Shown one piece after another: positions 1 to 12,419 of a stretch of 64,000 nucleotides of DNA. The number at the start of each line of letters is the position of its first letter. Within the stretch, counting starts at the first letter, position 1. The translations under genes were made by a program, and so were the position numbers. Source of the DNA: Abelmoschus esculentus (Eukaryota > Streptophyta > Magnoliopsida > Malvales > Malvaceae); NCBI GenBank assembly GCA_035048815.1, contig JAUCBN010000035.1, positions 1,562,501 to 1,626,500 on the forward strand, written 5' to 3'. Under the pieces are notes generated by a model. That model did no database searches, had not been told where the DNA came from, and saw only the letters and a program-made list of their open reading frames with translations.

Positions 1-103
1 GTCATTTTGATCGGTGATCTCCAAATATCGTGGCCTTCAACGAGTTGAAGTTTTCCTATGACTGGTCCTGTCATGGAAGAATGTTGATAAATAGCAAACG
101 AAG

Positions 104-258
104 ACGTCGGCATCTGATGGGAAGTGTGTGGTATGTGGAAATGCTCTTGAAGATATAGATGGTGTTCTTCGAGGGTGCAGAATGGCCTCTATCTATTGGG
201 TTATGGTTAGACGTAAATCAATGCACCATGTGAAACCACTCAGGGAAAGAATGTAAAA
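104..258 (+). mobile_element. LINE reverse-transcriptase zinc-binding (zf-RVT-like) remnant
   Basis: One frame encodes about 50 residues with a CVVCGNALED core, then VLRGC and a downstream aliphatic/aromatic stretch ending in a stop. This resembles the CxxC...HxLRxC knuckle found after the reverse transcriptase of plant non-LTR retrotransposons. The expected His is Gly here, so it is degenerate. No reverse transcriptase is visible to the left within the window. It could be a chance match. Confidence 0.4.
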
Positions 259-500
259 CAGAGAAACTAAATTGGAAATCGAAGGATGGACATCATTATG
301 CTAACCTTGTCAGAGTTTGATTGGTAAGCTTGATTTTAACAGGACAGACATCATTCCCAGCAGCCTCGGCTTTGCAGTTTTTGCATGGCCTCCTGCAAAT
401 TAGACAACAAATATCTATAAACCAACAACAGAGCACAGAGAGAGAAAGAGAGAGAGCAAGTGAATTTCTGCAAATAAGACCTTAATGTGAAGAACACCAT

Positions 501-797
501 CAAATCGATATCCAAAGTCTCGGTAACATGTCGCATGATAGAGTGAACAGGTTTACTCTTATTCTACCTTTCTTCACAAGACTGGATATCTTCCTCGCTA
601 ACTCTCCTCTCGATGTCACCTTTCTCTCTCAACACGGAGGACCATCACCGGCTCGGTTCGGTCGAACTTGATTAGACTGCTGACACTACGAATTCTATGG
701 CGGGAAAGCTCGGAGAACAAGATCATGCCTTCGATGTTGTTGTATTCAAGGAGTGAAACGTACGCGCCCATGTCGGTGATGTTCTTCACATGTCACT
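501..797 (-). pseudogene. eIF2-alpha (S1 domain) fragment, broken
   Basis: On the minus strand the sequence reads VKNITDMGAYVSLLEYNNIE, then GMILFSELSRHRIRS and PVMVLRVERER. This is the S1/OB region of translation initiation factor eIF2 subunit alpha, which carries the regulatory Ser in the intact protein. After RVERER the frame meets a stop, and the expected KGYIDLSK block is deleted. RRVSEEDIQSCEER follows in another frame, then a stop at a conserved Tyr position, then MRHVTETLDIDL. Both ends are truncated and about 90 codons remain without introns. It is best explained as a retrocopy or duplicated exon fragment. Proximity to a LINE scrap is compatible with retroposition, but that is inference. 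Confidence 0.75.
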
Positions 798-1696
798 GGC
801 TATGTTTATAGGGTTGATGCTGTCTCCAAATGCTGCCATGCAGGTTATATGGGAGCGAATCATCATTGCACATGTCAAGATGGAGGGTAATTTGGTCCCA
901 AAAAGGTCAAGAAATTCGTGGGACCCAGATCACCAACTAAATGTAATGGGACACGCGGCGGAGTCATGTGGTGAATGTGCACCTTTCGATCTTGCACACG
1001 TGGCGAACTGTTTGAACAGGTTCCCAGGGTTGCTGGTTATACCCAAGGAAGCTGTCCTTTTCCCCCCCTGTTTGAACCAGGAAAAAAAATTTCAACCGAG
1101 GACTTGTGTTTGGACCCTTGAAATAAAAGGTGGCACTGTGTGTTCAACGCATTTGCTAAGCTAAGCTAAGCTGGTCAGTCTTTTATTTCTCTCTTTTTCG
1201 TTCTTTCACTCCACAGAATCAAACCTAGTAAAGATATCTATGTTGTCGGATTCTTCGGTTCTGGTGGAACAAAACGGATCTCACATTCCTGGCATTTGTA
1301 GCAAACGCAATCAAACAATTGGTGTCGGCGAGTTCGATCGCTTCAATCTTGTGTTACCGAGTCGGTAATCCGTTGGGGATCCTGCACTCATATGCACACT
1401 GCACCATCACTTAGATTATCACTACTTTGCTAGCAAGTGTTTATACAAAGATTGACCATCACTAACTCAAAACATACACCATAATACATGCATTCGAAAT
1501 TCGATTAAGTTCATTGAGACAATGCTCAAAAGAGAATAAAAATGCAAAGTAATTAAACAATGGAAGCCAAATTCACACACAAAATTGACTCTTTAAGTCC
1601 CCAACCCTAAAAAACCAGTCAGAAAACTTAACCATACTCACCGTCATTACATATATATATTGCACTGCCAAATATAAGCTAAACTACGTAGGTTTA
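798..1696. other. Intergenic spacer
   Basis: No supported gene. A 124-codon plus-strand ORF lies at 790-1164, but it has no recognisable domain and starts inside the antisense of the eIF2-alpha fragment. A short direct repeat of 'taagc' units lies near 1158-1170. The right end is probably the 3' UTR of the F-box gene. Confidence 0.4.
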
Positions 1697-3708
1697 CTAA
1701 CACTTCAAAAACCCTTTGTGCTTCAACCTTTCCCTAAATTTACTTGGATATATGACAACAGAGTCTAAACAAAGACCACCCTTTGTATGTGTGCAATCAA
1801 TTTGAGTCATTGATAGCTTGATCTTCGTTGATGAATTCGAGTTCTCGACGTTGAAGTCCCCCATGTGGTAGTGGAACCATTTTCCGGGTTCATTCAAAGT
1901 GCACTGAGATGTAGCATACTGGCCATCTGAAGTCCATAGTTGGAACCTTACAGGTTTTATATCCCAACCATGGATGTTCTCAGAGTTGATGATTCGACGA
2001 CCAAACCTCTTAGAGGCATGACCAAGCTGCAGTCTGAAGAAAACACTGTAGCTTCCGGGTGGAAAGGGAAATTCCACCTCACCATCAACTTCTAACCACC
2101 AGGTTTGCTGGAGATAAGCGATCGAACGGAACCTGAATAGCAAAGAAAAGGAATTGGAATGAATATCCGGCATTCTATTTCAACACCATTGATCGCAACA
2201 ATCATTCCCACTTTCAATCAAGTTAAAGCTTGACCTTGTAGAAACATCGAAGAGGAAATGATGTACGATTATGATGAATTTCAAATGAAGGTCAACCGGC
2301 AATGAGGCTTTACGTAATTATCAGACTCTAGCTTGTATACAATATTACTAATCAACATCATCTCAATACTAAAGGAAATTGTACTTTGGCGTATGGATGG
2401 CGTATGACGTACGTACATACATACACACACATACATACATACATTGTTAACTACTAGCAACTACAGGAACAAATATGATACCAACATCATCAACCGCACA
2501 AAGCTCAAGAAAAAATGGAGCCAATGTTCTATAAGAAGCTAATTCCTTTTTTAAGAGCTCTAACAGATCTCTAACCGGTTGTGTAAGAAATCATCGAATT
2601 TAAGTAAAAAAAACGGGTTAAGTGGATGTCCCCACAACTTAATTTATAGATTCGGGAAGTCAAACTCGGTTGCTTTAAACTACCAATACAAGTCTAACTA
2701 TGGGAATGAGTAAACCGTGGGTGAATGTCAAAACCAGTGAACAGCCAGCCATGAATTTTTTTGTTTCTTCAAAAGGAGGCAAGCTTTGAACAAAATTCCT
2801 ATTTAGTTTAAACAACCATTATTATCATGCATTTATTAATGGATATCATCGAAACCTAACAGTCAAAACGAGCTAAAAAGAACATAATTTGGATGAATTC
2901 GGCACGGAATGCCCCGAAAATCTCGATTGTGATCAGCCAATCCAAACAAATCCATGATATGAGACTAGATAATCCTACCATTCTCGAGTTCAACCAATTT
3001 AATATGATAAAATACATGCAAAAAAGGGGGATAAGCTCTTGAATCCTCACCTAGATTCATCAGTTGGCATATGATTCCAGTATCTTCGATCATCGATCCC
3101 CGTTATATGTAACCCCTTTGAAGAAATTGCCATACATACGCCACCTGTGCTATGATCTAGCCATACTTTCTGCAGGAAAAAAACTGGAGTTAAACTGCGA
3201 ACAAAACTAGTTTCTTACTAGATTTGCCATGCTCTTTTGACCAATTAATTAAAGAACATCAAATCACTGAATAAATGTATCTGAGACTTTATGAAAAGAA
3301 CTAGTTCAAAAAAAAAAAGACCCAGAAATTAAAATCCCAGATTTTCTCGGTATCCAAACAAAACCCCACCTTGTTGCCACCATCAAGGGTATTAGCTCCA
3401 CAGAGCCGTGAATAAATATCTCGTTTACCCAGATTTTCAGGCACAGAGGGTAGAATTTTATCAACAACAACTTGATAATTGGGTGGAAGTTTCGATTCCC
3501 AAACGAAATCAGCCCAAGAAGCGCCTCTAAACGCTCTGTTCAACTTCGCCAATTTACATATCTCCGGCGGATCCAAATACCCAATAATCGAAGCTACGCA
3601 GCTCTCCGGCAAATCTCCCAAACTAGGCGACGGCGATGATGAAGAAGAAGAAGAAAAAACGGATGAAAAACAGTCGATGATGAACAAAGCAGAGAAATTA
3701 GCACCCAT
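1697..3708 (-). CDS. PP2-A13: F-box protein PP2-A13-like (F-box plus phloem-protein-2 lectin-like domain)
   Basis: Predicted substrate-recognition subunit of an SCF ubiquitin ligase with a C-terminal PP2 (Nictaba-like) domain. Three exons on the minus strand: about 3708-3370, 3169-3051 and 2132-1697, giving 297 residues. I start at MGANFSALF (3708) because family members begin MGAN; an upstream in-frame Met at 3729 is less likely. Exon 1 holds the F-box (LPESCVASIIGYLDPPEICK, roughly residues 28-75). Exon 2 encodes KVWLDHSTGG...GLHITGIDDRRYW. Exon 3 carries the conserved TWWLEVDGE, GRRIINSENIHGWDIKPVRF and SMTQIDCTHTKGGLC blocks. All junctions have GT-AG ends and matching phases (339+119+436 bases, divisible by 3). 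Exon 1 contains a Ser homopolymer (SSSSSSS) encoded by a GAA/GAT-rich tract. It appears intact. Confidence 0.92.
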
Positions 3709-4758
3709 CAAGAGAACAAACCAAACCAAAAATAAAACAGAGAACTAGAAAGTTGTAAAGCAGAGTATTTGATTCTTTACAAAATCACAGTAACAAGAGG
3801 CGGAAAACATGGAAGCTTGCTTGGTTTTGAAGGATTTTTGTTCCTTGTTTCTGTGTTTCTGTCTGTTACCGACGAAAAGGGACGACAACAGAACAGAGCA
3901 GACTTGTGTTTTCTGACAGTTTACAGAGGAAAACCCATGCCCTTTGATCTTATATTAATTGATGATCTTATGATCAAAAATAATAGAAATAAATGAATAT
4001 TGTGGATAAGGATGCACCTTAAATTTTTATTTAAGGTATTAATTACAAGGTATTGTTGGCCAACTGATTAATTACAGTAAAAAATGGAGTAATTAATATT
4101 TTGTATATTTTTATAAGATATTTTATTTTATATATTTACGTATTGTACGGTAAATAGAGTTTTGAATCAAAATTTAATAATTTTTAGGGTCTTGACTAAT
4201 AGATATGTTATTTTAATTGTTTGATAAAATAAAAAAATTGTTAGAATCTGTATTTTGGTTTGATATTGATTGTCAACTGATTAATTACAAACAATAATTA
4301 ATATCATATTTAAAAAATAATTATCCGTACTTGAAATAATTTCCTTTATATAATAATATTTTCATATATATATTGGGAATAAAAATATTTAAAAAATATT
4401 TTGGTTTGATTTTGATGGCCTATAAAAGAAAACGTGCAAAACATCAAAAAGAAAAAGATTCGTTTCTTTGTTACTTTTCAGTAAAGAGTGCAACAAACTA
4501 TGATGGTGTCAAAGAAGACAATGGGAATCGATGACAAGATTTAAAATAAATCCGAGCAATAAATATCGGGATTCGAATCGATATACAATTAATTTGCTTC
4601 AGGACATGTAAAATAATAACCGTGCCATAAATTGTATCCTATTCTGAGATTTCATGTGTTTCAACCAAACAGAAAACCTAAAGAAATTTCAATAATTTCA
4701 ATGAACTAGACCTACCTAGTAGTTTTTCTATAAGATTCATATGGTAGTTAAGAAGCTA
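3709..4758. other. Intergenic spacer between the F-box gene and the PUX8-like pseudogene
   Basis: AT-rich. It should contain the 5' UTR and promoter of the minus-strand F-box gene (roughly 3709-4000) and downstream flank of the PUX8-like copy. Minus-strand TATA candidates are not distinctive. No gene or clear repeat seen. Confidence 0.4.
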
Positions 4759-7383
4759 TTAGATTAACTCCAGAAAGAGGGCTTGTTGTTTGTTTGTTAA
4801 ACCGAGTTCATGCAGTGTCAAGCTGCTATCTTCGTCGCCGAAAGCATGCCTCGGGTATGGCCTCACCTGTTAAAAAGGATAAAAATGATGTGAGAAATAT
4901 GTCTTGCATAGAGGCAAGTAGTTAATATCTGTGACTCGGACTCGGGTTTGAAGATTGGATATGGAAACATGTCGAACACAGAGAATGTTTAATTTTTTTC
5001 ATATATTTGGAGGGTTATTAGAGGATCATTTCTTCGTACCCAAGTCCAGAAAATGGTATCAAAAAAATGAAGAGTAGGAACAATATAGGAGAATATTTCA
5101 TGCATCTTTCTAGATTGACATGAAGCCAGGAACAATATGGAACTTGGCAAAAAGCTTGGGATGGAAATTTTACCAGTCGATAAGTGCCGGGCTTGACTAC
5201 TCTTCCGATATCTATGAAGTCATACAGAGACTGCAAAGGAGAACAGAATTATTAAGCCTACTGCACAAGGAAAAGCGACAGAAGTGATTTTATTCAGAAA
5301 TTTACCTGCAGTCTGTCGGACTTGAGAAATAAACGGCCACTACGACTGCCATCAGGCATTCGCACTAGAAGGTTTACACCATTTTCCTCATTGGCTGATG
5401 GTTCCGGAGGCAGAGAAGCTTCTTTAGCAGCTAATTGTCTCTCACATTCCTGCAAGTAAGAATCACAAATGATGCAATTTAGAACCAACAGAACTGCACA
5501 TCAACGGCAAGGCTAGTCAATTAAAGCCTAAAGGGAGGATGTTAGCGTAACGGAACGTTGATTGCAAATAAAAGCAACAAACAGAGGAATTATTTTTCTA
5601 GTAGAGAGAAATCTAAATTATCTGAAAAATAGAATGCAATTTGTATCATCTTCCGTAAGATATCCATTAGATAAATCGAAAAAACATTGACAACAATTTG
5701 TTCATTTACAAGCTTGTTTTACTTCCAATACAAGTTTAGCCATAAAAACCAAAAAAAAAAACATGTAAGGAATAAATTTATTGTTAGAATCTCACCCAGG
5801 TTTACAGATGATCAGAGTATAATCAAGTACCTGTTTTCTCTCTTCTTCTTCAAGAGCAGCTTTTCTAGCTTTTTCCTCCTCTAAACGGCAGGCTTCAGCT
5901 TCTTGAATTGCCTTCAACTACTATCCTCTATCTGCCAGCAATGCTGCATTATACTCATCATCCTGAAAGCACCATGCATGCAGGCAACTATTAGACCATT
6001 ACTTCTAGCCCAAAATTAGAAATATATAGCTTTCAGTTAGAGCAGAAATAAAAAGGAGAAAAAAAGAGAGAAAAACTCACTTGTTGTTCCCGTATCAGGC
6101 GCTGAGCAGCCAACGAGGGTGATGAAGGATGAGGGGTATGCCAGGGATTGGAGCCCTCAGGTCGAATGAACTGATGAGGTGCATAGGCAAAACAATATCC
6201 ATTTTCAGGGATTCCACCAAACATTGCAGACTCAAGCAATGACTGCCTCGTCATGTTCCACAGAAGAGATACCTCCCCACTATGGTAGGATATAGAATAC
6301 AAGCCAAAAATTACTTTAGTACAGGAATAGGTGAAGGGCATTAGTTAGAAGAGAAAGTCTTGAGTAAATAATTGGAATAGAACGTATATTTAAGTCCTCA
6401 TTTGACTTCTGTAAAAATTAAGAAAAGAGAAAACTTCATCAGAAGGGAACACATTTCCACTGTTCAATGGGAGATTCCCAATGCCTTGCTGTCCAGGACT
6501 TGATGGTGGACTGGCCTCAACTCCAACTTCGTTTGCAGAGTCCCCTGAGCCAGATGATGTCTGTCTAGACCTATGCCTACAAACAACGCTAAGCAAACAA
6601 CAACATGAAAACATAAGAATCTGTTAGTTAGAATTAAACTTCAATTCAACCATCACTGTGAATGAGGATCACTCGGGAGTCAGATGCAAAAAGAGTACCA
6701 CTACCAAAGGTGCTCATGTGCTTCAAGACTTTTAAATCACACCTATAACTCCCCATGTTTATAAGAGCATGACTAAGGAATGGAGGTTCAAACAACTTTG
6801 CCATTATCACCAATCAACATTGCATACATTTTCTTTGAAGCCATGAAAAAAAAACACAACTCCAAATTAAAAACATTTACAACTTCAGTCTTTCCCCTGT
6901 CCAGTCAACCATCCAATTTCTCTTTCCTTTTTCAAATAAACCAGTTCATTCGACTAATATAAGTTGCATACAATCCAAGTAGAACAGCTGAGGAATAAAC
7001 TTTTCTACATAATTCATTCGAACCTTAAAGTATCCCTTTGATTATACACATTGGCTAAAACCCTAACCCAAGTACAAGTAACAAAAATTCAGTTATGTTC
7101 AACAAACGAATGAGGCTACGATCAGATAAATAAATCAACATCTTAAAGCATTAAAAACTTTCTTTAAGAAGAAATCAGCCGATCATTTATTAACCCATCA
7201 TCAGAAGCCAATTAAATAATCAAGTAAAAGGAAAGAAAGAATGTAAACACAACGAAATTAAGATTTTCTAATTAAAAAGTTTCCAAAAACTACCTCAAGC
7301 TTTGAAATGGCGACAGCTTCTGATGCTCCGGTGATGCTGGTGCTGATGAAAGTCTGGTCTGCTTCTTGATTAGGTGTCGCCAT
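4759..7383 (-). pseudogene. PUX8: PUX8-like UBX-domain gene, degenerate copy
   Basis: Related to plant UBX-domain proteins (PUX8/SAY1 type, Cdc48 adaptors with N-terminal UBA and C-terminal UBX). Recognisable exons: MATPNQEADQTFISTSITGA...AISKLE (7383-7294); RHRSRQTSSGSGDSANEVGV... (about 6576-6420); GISSVEHDEAV then SAMFGGIPE...QRLIREQQ (about 6285-6085); DDEYNAALLADRG...RKAALEEEERKQ (about 5964-5831); ECERQLAAKEASLP...RLQ (5449-5306); SLYDFIDIGRVVKPGTYRL (about 5234-5172); VRPYPRHAFGDEDSSLTLHE...LFLELI (4866-4759). Lesions: an extra T near 6237-6240 shifts the frame; tandem in-frame stops lie at 5918-5923 where the family has a Lys-Glu pair; the exons between the UBA start and RHRSRQ are missing from a roughly 700-base intron-like stretch. 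Introns are kept, so this is a duplicated, not retroposed, copy. The UBX exons remain open. Confidence 0.8.
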
Positions 7384-8523
7384 TGTGAAATTTGGGTTTC
7401 CTTCTCCTAATTTAGTCTCTTTTTTTCAGCTTATAATTTCAGCTTAAAATAGAGAGAGAATAAAGACAATTTGTTGAGGAAAAATTAGTTTGGCGCAGCC
7501 ATGAAGCAACGTGCTATTTTATAAGGGTTTGTTTGGAGAAGAAGATATTAATTTCCTAATTTCCTTTATTTTTTTTAATTCAACTTAAATATATATATTT
7601 GGATTCATTGGTCAATTTTATATTTAAGTTTTTATCGAATTAAGTAGGTTTTAAACTAAGTTAATATTTAAGTTTATTTTAGTTTGATTAGATATTTAAA
7701 TTCAACTTATCACTTTAAATTATTTTAAATCAAAAATTAAATTATGTATTAATCTAAAATCAATAAATTAAGTTAACGTGTTTATCATGTCTAAAAAAAT
7801 TAAAAATTTATTATTTTTATATTAAAAAATTAGAATACGTAAGTTATAATGTTGTACATTTTATCAAATACGTCTTTTAAAAAGAAGTTAATAATTTCGT
7901 GATAAATTGTATGATATCGATCTTTTAATTAATTGATTTTACATTAATCACTCATGAAATAAATCGTAATAAAAGATCAAACATATAAATAAAAGCTCAT
8001 GACAAAACATCACGGGATTAAATAAAAAAAAATATCATACCTGAATTATGGTGTTATTATCTTATCAGACAGATTTTAAAAAAAAAATAACAATTTGCTT
8101 ATTAATTTAAACAAAAAACATAAAATTAAATGTCTAATTAAATAAAAATAAAAGATCATGAAACTTAACGAAAATATGATATTTATGTACCAAAATACAT
8201 ATTAATGTACAGATGAAGGTTTCAGTCTTAACTCTTAAGTGGATGAAGACTTCGACTTCGACTTCATCTTCATCGCCCAGTACCTTCGTTTTTCCTCTCA
8301 GAAAACGGTTCTCGGGGCGACCTGATTACATCGTTTATGTTCCCTCCCGTGTTTGCTTTTCCCAGCACCGCCTGTACCCGGAGAATTCCACGTTGCATAA
8401 CGCCACCGCCCCGTTCAGGGTTCCGGGCACGTGATTCCTCGAAAAACGCTCCCGTTGGGACCACGCTCCTCTCCCGTCATCCTCATCAGCATTGCCCCAT
8501 TGATTTACAAGCATAGTAGATCA
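7384..8523. other. Intergenic spacer, with HSFB2b 3' UTR at right
   Basis: 7500-8200 is very AT-rich with no coding signal. 8213-8523 is richer in GC and lies directly 3' of the HSFB2b stop on the minus strand, so it is probably its 3' UTR. Overlapping short ORFs on both strands there (64-73 codons) look like by-products. Confidence 0.4.
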
Positions 8524-9563
8524 TTACCCAAGTTCCAGCCAAGTGGAGTCCTGATCATCAGTCTTCCCATCCGACGGTTCTCCTTTAACATCAGAACCAG
8601 GCTCAACTTCCTGCTGCGGTACTTGATTGTTGTCGAGCTGCTCATCCTCACCTTCTCGCCTCAAGCGCTTCAACCCAATGGAAACTCCAAACAACTTCGG
8701 CGTGGCACCCTCCCCCACCTCCTCCTGCTCGCCATCCTCCGTCTCCATCGCCGCCTTCGAATCCTCCGCCTCTCTCGCAGGCAAAAGCTCCAACACCTTT
8801 TCTTCAAGTTCCTCCACGTTTTGATGATTCTCCGACTGACCCGAATCATAGTTCGTCACCAAATTGAATATATTGTTACACAATCCCTTCAACCGAGTCA
8901 ACTCCTGGTTCAACTGCATGTTTTCTTTCCTAAGCCTGTCGTTCTCCTCTAGAAGCTCCGGCGTCGTCGTGCAACTCGTGGTTCTTTGTAGAACGGTGGC
9001 GACTGGAGGGGTGCTCGACGAAACAACCTGCTCCTCCCCCGAATTAGACGGTGATGTTGATACCTTAGTACAAGGAACCGCCGCAATGGTCACCGTCCCA
9101 GAAGCAGCAGCAGCAGCAGCAGCGGTTGCAGTTATCTTCCGGCGCTGTATGTCTCGAAGAAGCCCTTTCTCGCCTCTTCGAAAACAATCGTTAGCAAACT
9201 CCCATCGATCTGGCACTACCTTCCTGAAACCCTAAAATGATAAGAAAAAAATCAATTAAATACACGATTAAGCGGATTATTATTATCTTTAATACTTACA
9301 TATGTGTTGAGTTGGCGGACGAAGCTGGAGAAATTGTTATGTTTGAAGTATTTAGGAAGCAGATCACGGGCGAACTCAGCTGGGCGCCAAACTACGAAAC
9401 TCGATCCATCATCATTCCATGAAATCAACTCATCAAGGGAGGGATCATCGACGAGTTGATAGGTTTTTGTAAGAAACGGAGTAGGCAAAGATCGTTGCGA
9501 CTCAGTAGCAGTACCGGCACCGGCGGCGGAATCGCCAGGTTGATCGGCCGGTAACGGTGCCAT
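8524..9563 (-). CDS. HSFB2B: Class B heat shock transcription factor (HSFB2b-like)
   Basis: Nuclear DNA-binding repressor/co-regulator of heat-stress genes. Two exons: 9563-9300 and 9231-8524, with a 68-base intron interrupting the DNA-binding domain after QLNTY|GFRKV, the conserved HSF intron position. 323 residues. The HSF domain spans roughly residues 28-121 (PTPFLTKTYQLVDDPSLDEL ... KVVPDRWEFAN ... RGEKGLLRDIQRRK). An Ala-rich linker with eight Ala in a row (CAG-type repeat) follows. The coiled-coil HR-A/B oligomerisation region is around TPELLEENDRLRKENMQLNQ. KLFGVSIG (about residues 267-274) contains the class-B repressor motif LFGV, and a basic cluster LKRLRRE beside it is a plausible NLS. 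There is no AHA activation motif, as expected for class B. A 5' UTR intron with donor near 9976 (minus strand) seems likely. Confidence 0.95.
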
Positions 9564-10302
9564 GTGGTTCGATATTAAGATCCAAACCCTATAAAATAGG
9601 ATTTGTCCAGCAATAGAGATTCTTCTGCTTTAACCAGTCAGTAATTAAACTCCAATTAGACTAAATGAATAAAAAACTACAAAAACTGACCCCGTTTGGT
9701 ATCCAAGAAAGTGCGAGAAAAAACTAAACACTCCTACCTTTGATTTTTCTAGCTGAAAATATCTAGAATAACTTATTCCAGTTTCATAAAAACATTAACT
9801 CAATTTCCAAATGCTATGAACAGTTTCTTGATCATGTATGTAATCTTTTTGACCTAAGTACTAATTATATACAAATATATCAACATTATTTCTACATTAA
9901 AAAATCAAAGTATTCAAATCTAAACTGAAGATAATTAACAAGATATTATAATAACGAAATCTAATAATTCTTACCTGAAAGAACGCGAGAATTTTCCAAG
10001 CCACCAAACAAGAAGAAAACTGGCTCATTCAATCAGACACCGTTAAATCAAAGGGTTTCAACGCCGGAAACGGAATGGAAGACGGCGAGGGATCGGCAGA
10101 TAGATTATGATATTAGTACTAGAAGATTCAAGGTGGAGTAAATGGTAAGGGAAAAGGCAGAGAAAATAAGAGAAAGACTGGAAAAAAAAAATAGATAAGA
10201 GGGAGAAGTACGTGGGACCCACGCGCACACTCCGAAACAAAAGGAAGGCGCCAGAAGCAGAAAGTTTATTTATTTATTTATTTACTTTTTACTTGTGGTC
10301 TC

Positions 10303-10315
10303 TTCCAGAACCTTC
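10303..10315. promoter_or_regulatory. Perfect trimeric heat-shock element upstream of HSFB2b
   Basis: TTCcaGAAccTTC is an uninterrupted three-unit nGAAn array, the canonical HSF binding site. It lies about 740 bases 5' of the HSFB2b ATG. Just downstream in gene sense is an (AAAT)n tract at 10262-10285 that could serve as a TATA-like region. HSFB2 genes are known heat-inducible HSFA targets, so autoregulatory HSF control is a reasonable inference. Confidence 0.7.
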
Positions 10316-12277
10316 CCTTTCCCTCTTTCATCCCGTAGTTGTGTGGTAAAACAGTAAAAAGAATCACAGTAAACTTAGGGAAGATTTTACGGACTAAGTT
10401 ATGACAACGTGGCCATGTTGTCTGTCTCCGCGTCGGAAGGGCCATTGTTGTCGGATTTTGTGTGCCAACACATCACACTATCCCTCTGCCGTGGCACAAA
10501 GCCAACATTATGTTTAACGTTTAGGTTCTGTTTTAAACTAATTTTATTTATTTTTGATTTTAAGATTTAGAGACTTTAAGTTGGAACTTAAATTTAGTTT
10601 GATCTATTTTATTTATTTATATTATTATATTTAAATCATAAAAAGAAATATTTTTTAATTAATTTCATTAAATTTAGTTGAATCAATTGTATTTATGTTT
10701 GTACGATAAGATTAAGAATGATTATGGAAGGAATTAAGTTAAAAATTTGATTGACTCGAATTTAAAAAAAAAATCTTACTTTAATTTTAAGTAAAATTTT
10801 ATGTTTGATCCGACATTATCCGACACAAATATATAAAATTATACTTTTAATCAACAAAATTAGGAGTTAAATGAAAAAATGAATAAATAAATATGAAATC
10901 TAATAACCATAATCTATCATATTAAATCATAAAAAACAATAAATTGAATATAAAATTATACTTAATATATCTTTAAACTAAAAAATTTGAATCTTTTGAA
11001 TGAGATTACCTAAAAACTGATTACAGTCATTCGAGAAGTTGCAGTTAATTGAAAAAAAATATATATATATATTATAACAAGTATTCTTAAAATATAGATA
11101 AAATTTATATCTTGATATGTGTTGGATTTTTTTATTTTAATCTCGAATATGAATTAACTTCATCTTCATAAAACTAACCATCTTCAACATTAGTCTAAAA
11201 TTTTTAAAAAAATTATAAGATTAAATTAAACATGTTAAATTCAAATTAAATAATTATTTATGAATAAAATATATCACATGAATCATTATAATAATATCAA
11301 TTAACGTATTGATTAATTTAAATCAATTATTATCGGATACATAATTTTAAAAGGTTTTTAAACATAAATTTTTTATATACATGAAACTTTAAATTTAAAA
11401 TAATATTAAATTATTTATTATTTAAATTAAACTAATGTATAGAAATAAATCTAGACGAAACCTTCTCATAATTTAATCAGAAAATATTATCTTGAAATTC
11501 AAGAAGCCAGGATCACGAGAGTTATGTTTGAAAAAACCATAGAATCCATGTTCCTATGTGCATTTAATCGAGGGTTAAAATAAAATAAATATATTTTTTA
11601 ATAATTTAAATATAATTATAAAATATATTTATTTATATATTTTAAAATTTTTAAAATATATTTTATAACAAAATTTAAATTCATACCGTTTAAAATAAAC
11701 ACCATTTATTTTTTAACCAAGACATCTGTTGGATTAAAAATAAACATGATATTTTTCTTTATATTTTTCATTCTTGTAGAAATCATGACTGTCGGTAAAG
11801 TGTCTCCCACGACGAAGCCCACGGTATACACAAATAACCCATTGGTAAAACATACAAGGAACACACAAAATTATTATATTTAATAAATTTTGCATATAAT
11901 TATAATAATTTTTATTTAAAAGTTAATATCCACGTATATAACAAATTAACATACATTTATTTTTTTAAAACTAAGAAATTATTTTAATAAATAAATTATA
12001 TTTTAATATATAAAATTTTATAAAAATACTATATGATATTTTTAAATTTAAGATTTTAAAAATATAATAACAATATTTTTAATAAATTATATAAAATTCT
12101 TCAATTTTTGAACCGTCTTTCCTCGTACTTGAGTTTAGCACGTGGCATGTCCCAACACCATTCTCTTTTCCATCTGTTTTGAAAAATAAAATGTCTGTTT
12201 TTTAAGCCTACAATCTTAGCTTGTTTAACCCCAAAACATATGACCAACGCCCCTGGTTTCCCCTTCATCTTCTCTCC
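10316..12277. other. AT-rich intergenic region
   Basis: Nothing coding recognised. 10500-12060 is very AT-rich with short A/T homopolymer tracts. The right end has a G-box CACGTG at 12139-12144, about 135 bases upstream of the TATA box of the next gene. Confidence 0.4.
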
Positions 12278-12285
12278 TATAAATA
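12278..12285 (+). promoter_or_regulatory. TATA box of small unknown gene
   Basis: TATAAATA sits in a C/T-rich context about 140 bases upstream of the ATG at 12420, with a G-box (CACGTG, 12139) further upstream. Spacing suits a transcription start near 12310. Confidence 0.6.
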
Positions 12286-12419
12286 TACTACACGCCAAAT
12301 TTATTACTAGCATGTGTCGTACGTTAAAACCAGACACAATTCGCCGGTACTAAAACTTGTTTCGTCGACGACCTTCAAGCGGCGCGTTTCAGTTTCAGAT
12401 TTTCCGGGAGGATTCGAAA

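Noticed and set aside
790..1164. 124-codon plus-strand ORF
   Set aside because: No recognisable domain, starts within antisense of the eIF2-alpha fragment, no promoter or homology support.
2405..2440. (ACAT)/(CA) repeat as functional element
   Set aside because: Ordinary short microsatellite inside an intron of the F-box gene.
8213..8464. Overlapping ORFs on both strands 3' of HSFB2b
   Set aside because: Better explained as GC-richer 3' UTR; no domain or conservation cue.
8431..8952. 173-codon plus-strand ORF over HSFB2b
   Set aside because: Antisense shadow of the HSFB2b coding exon; composition follows the codon structure of the real gene.
12101..12337. 78-codon minus-strand ORF
   Set aside because: Overlaps the TATA box and G-box of the plus-strand small gene; no family match.
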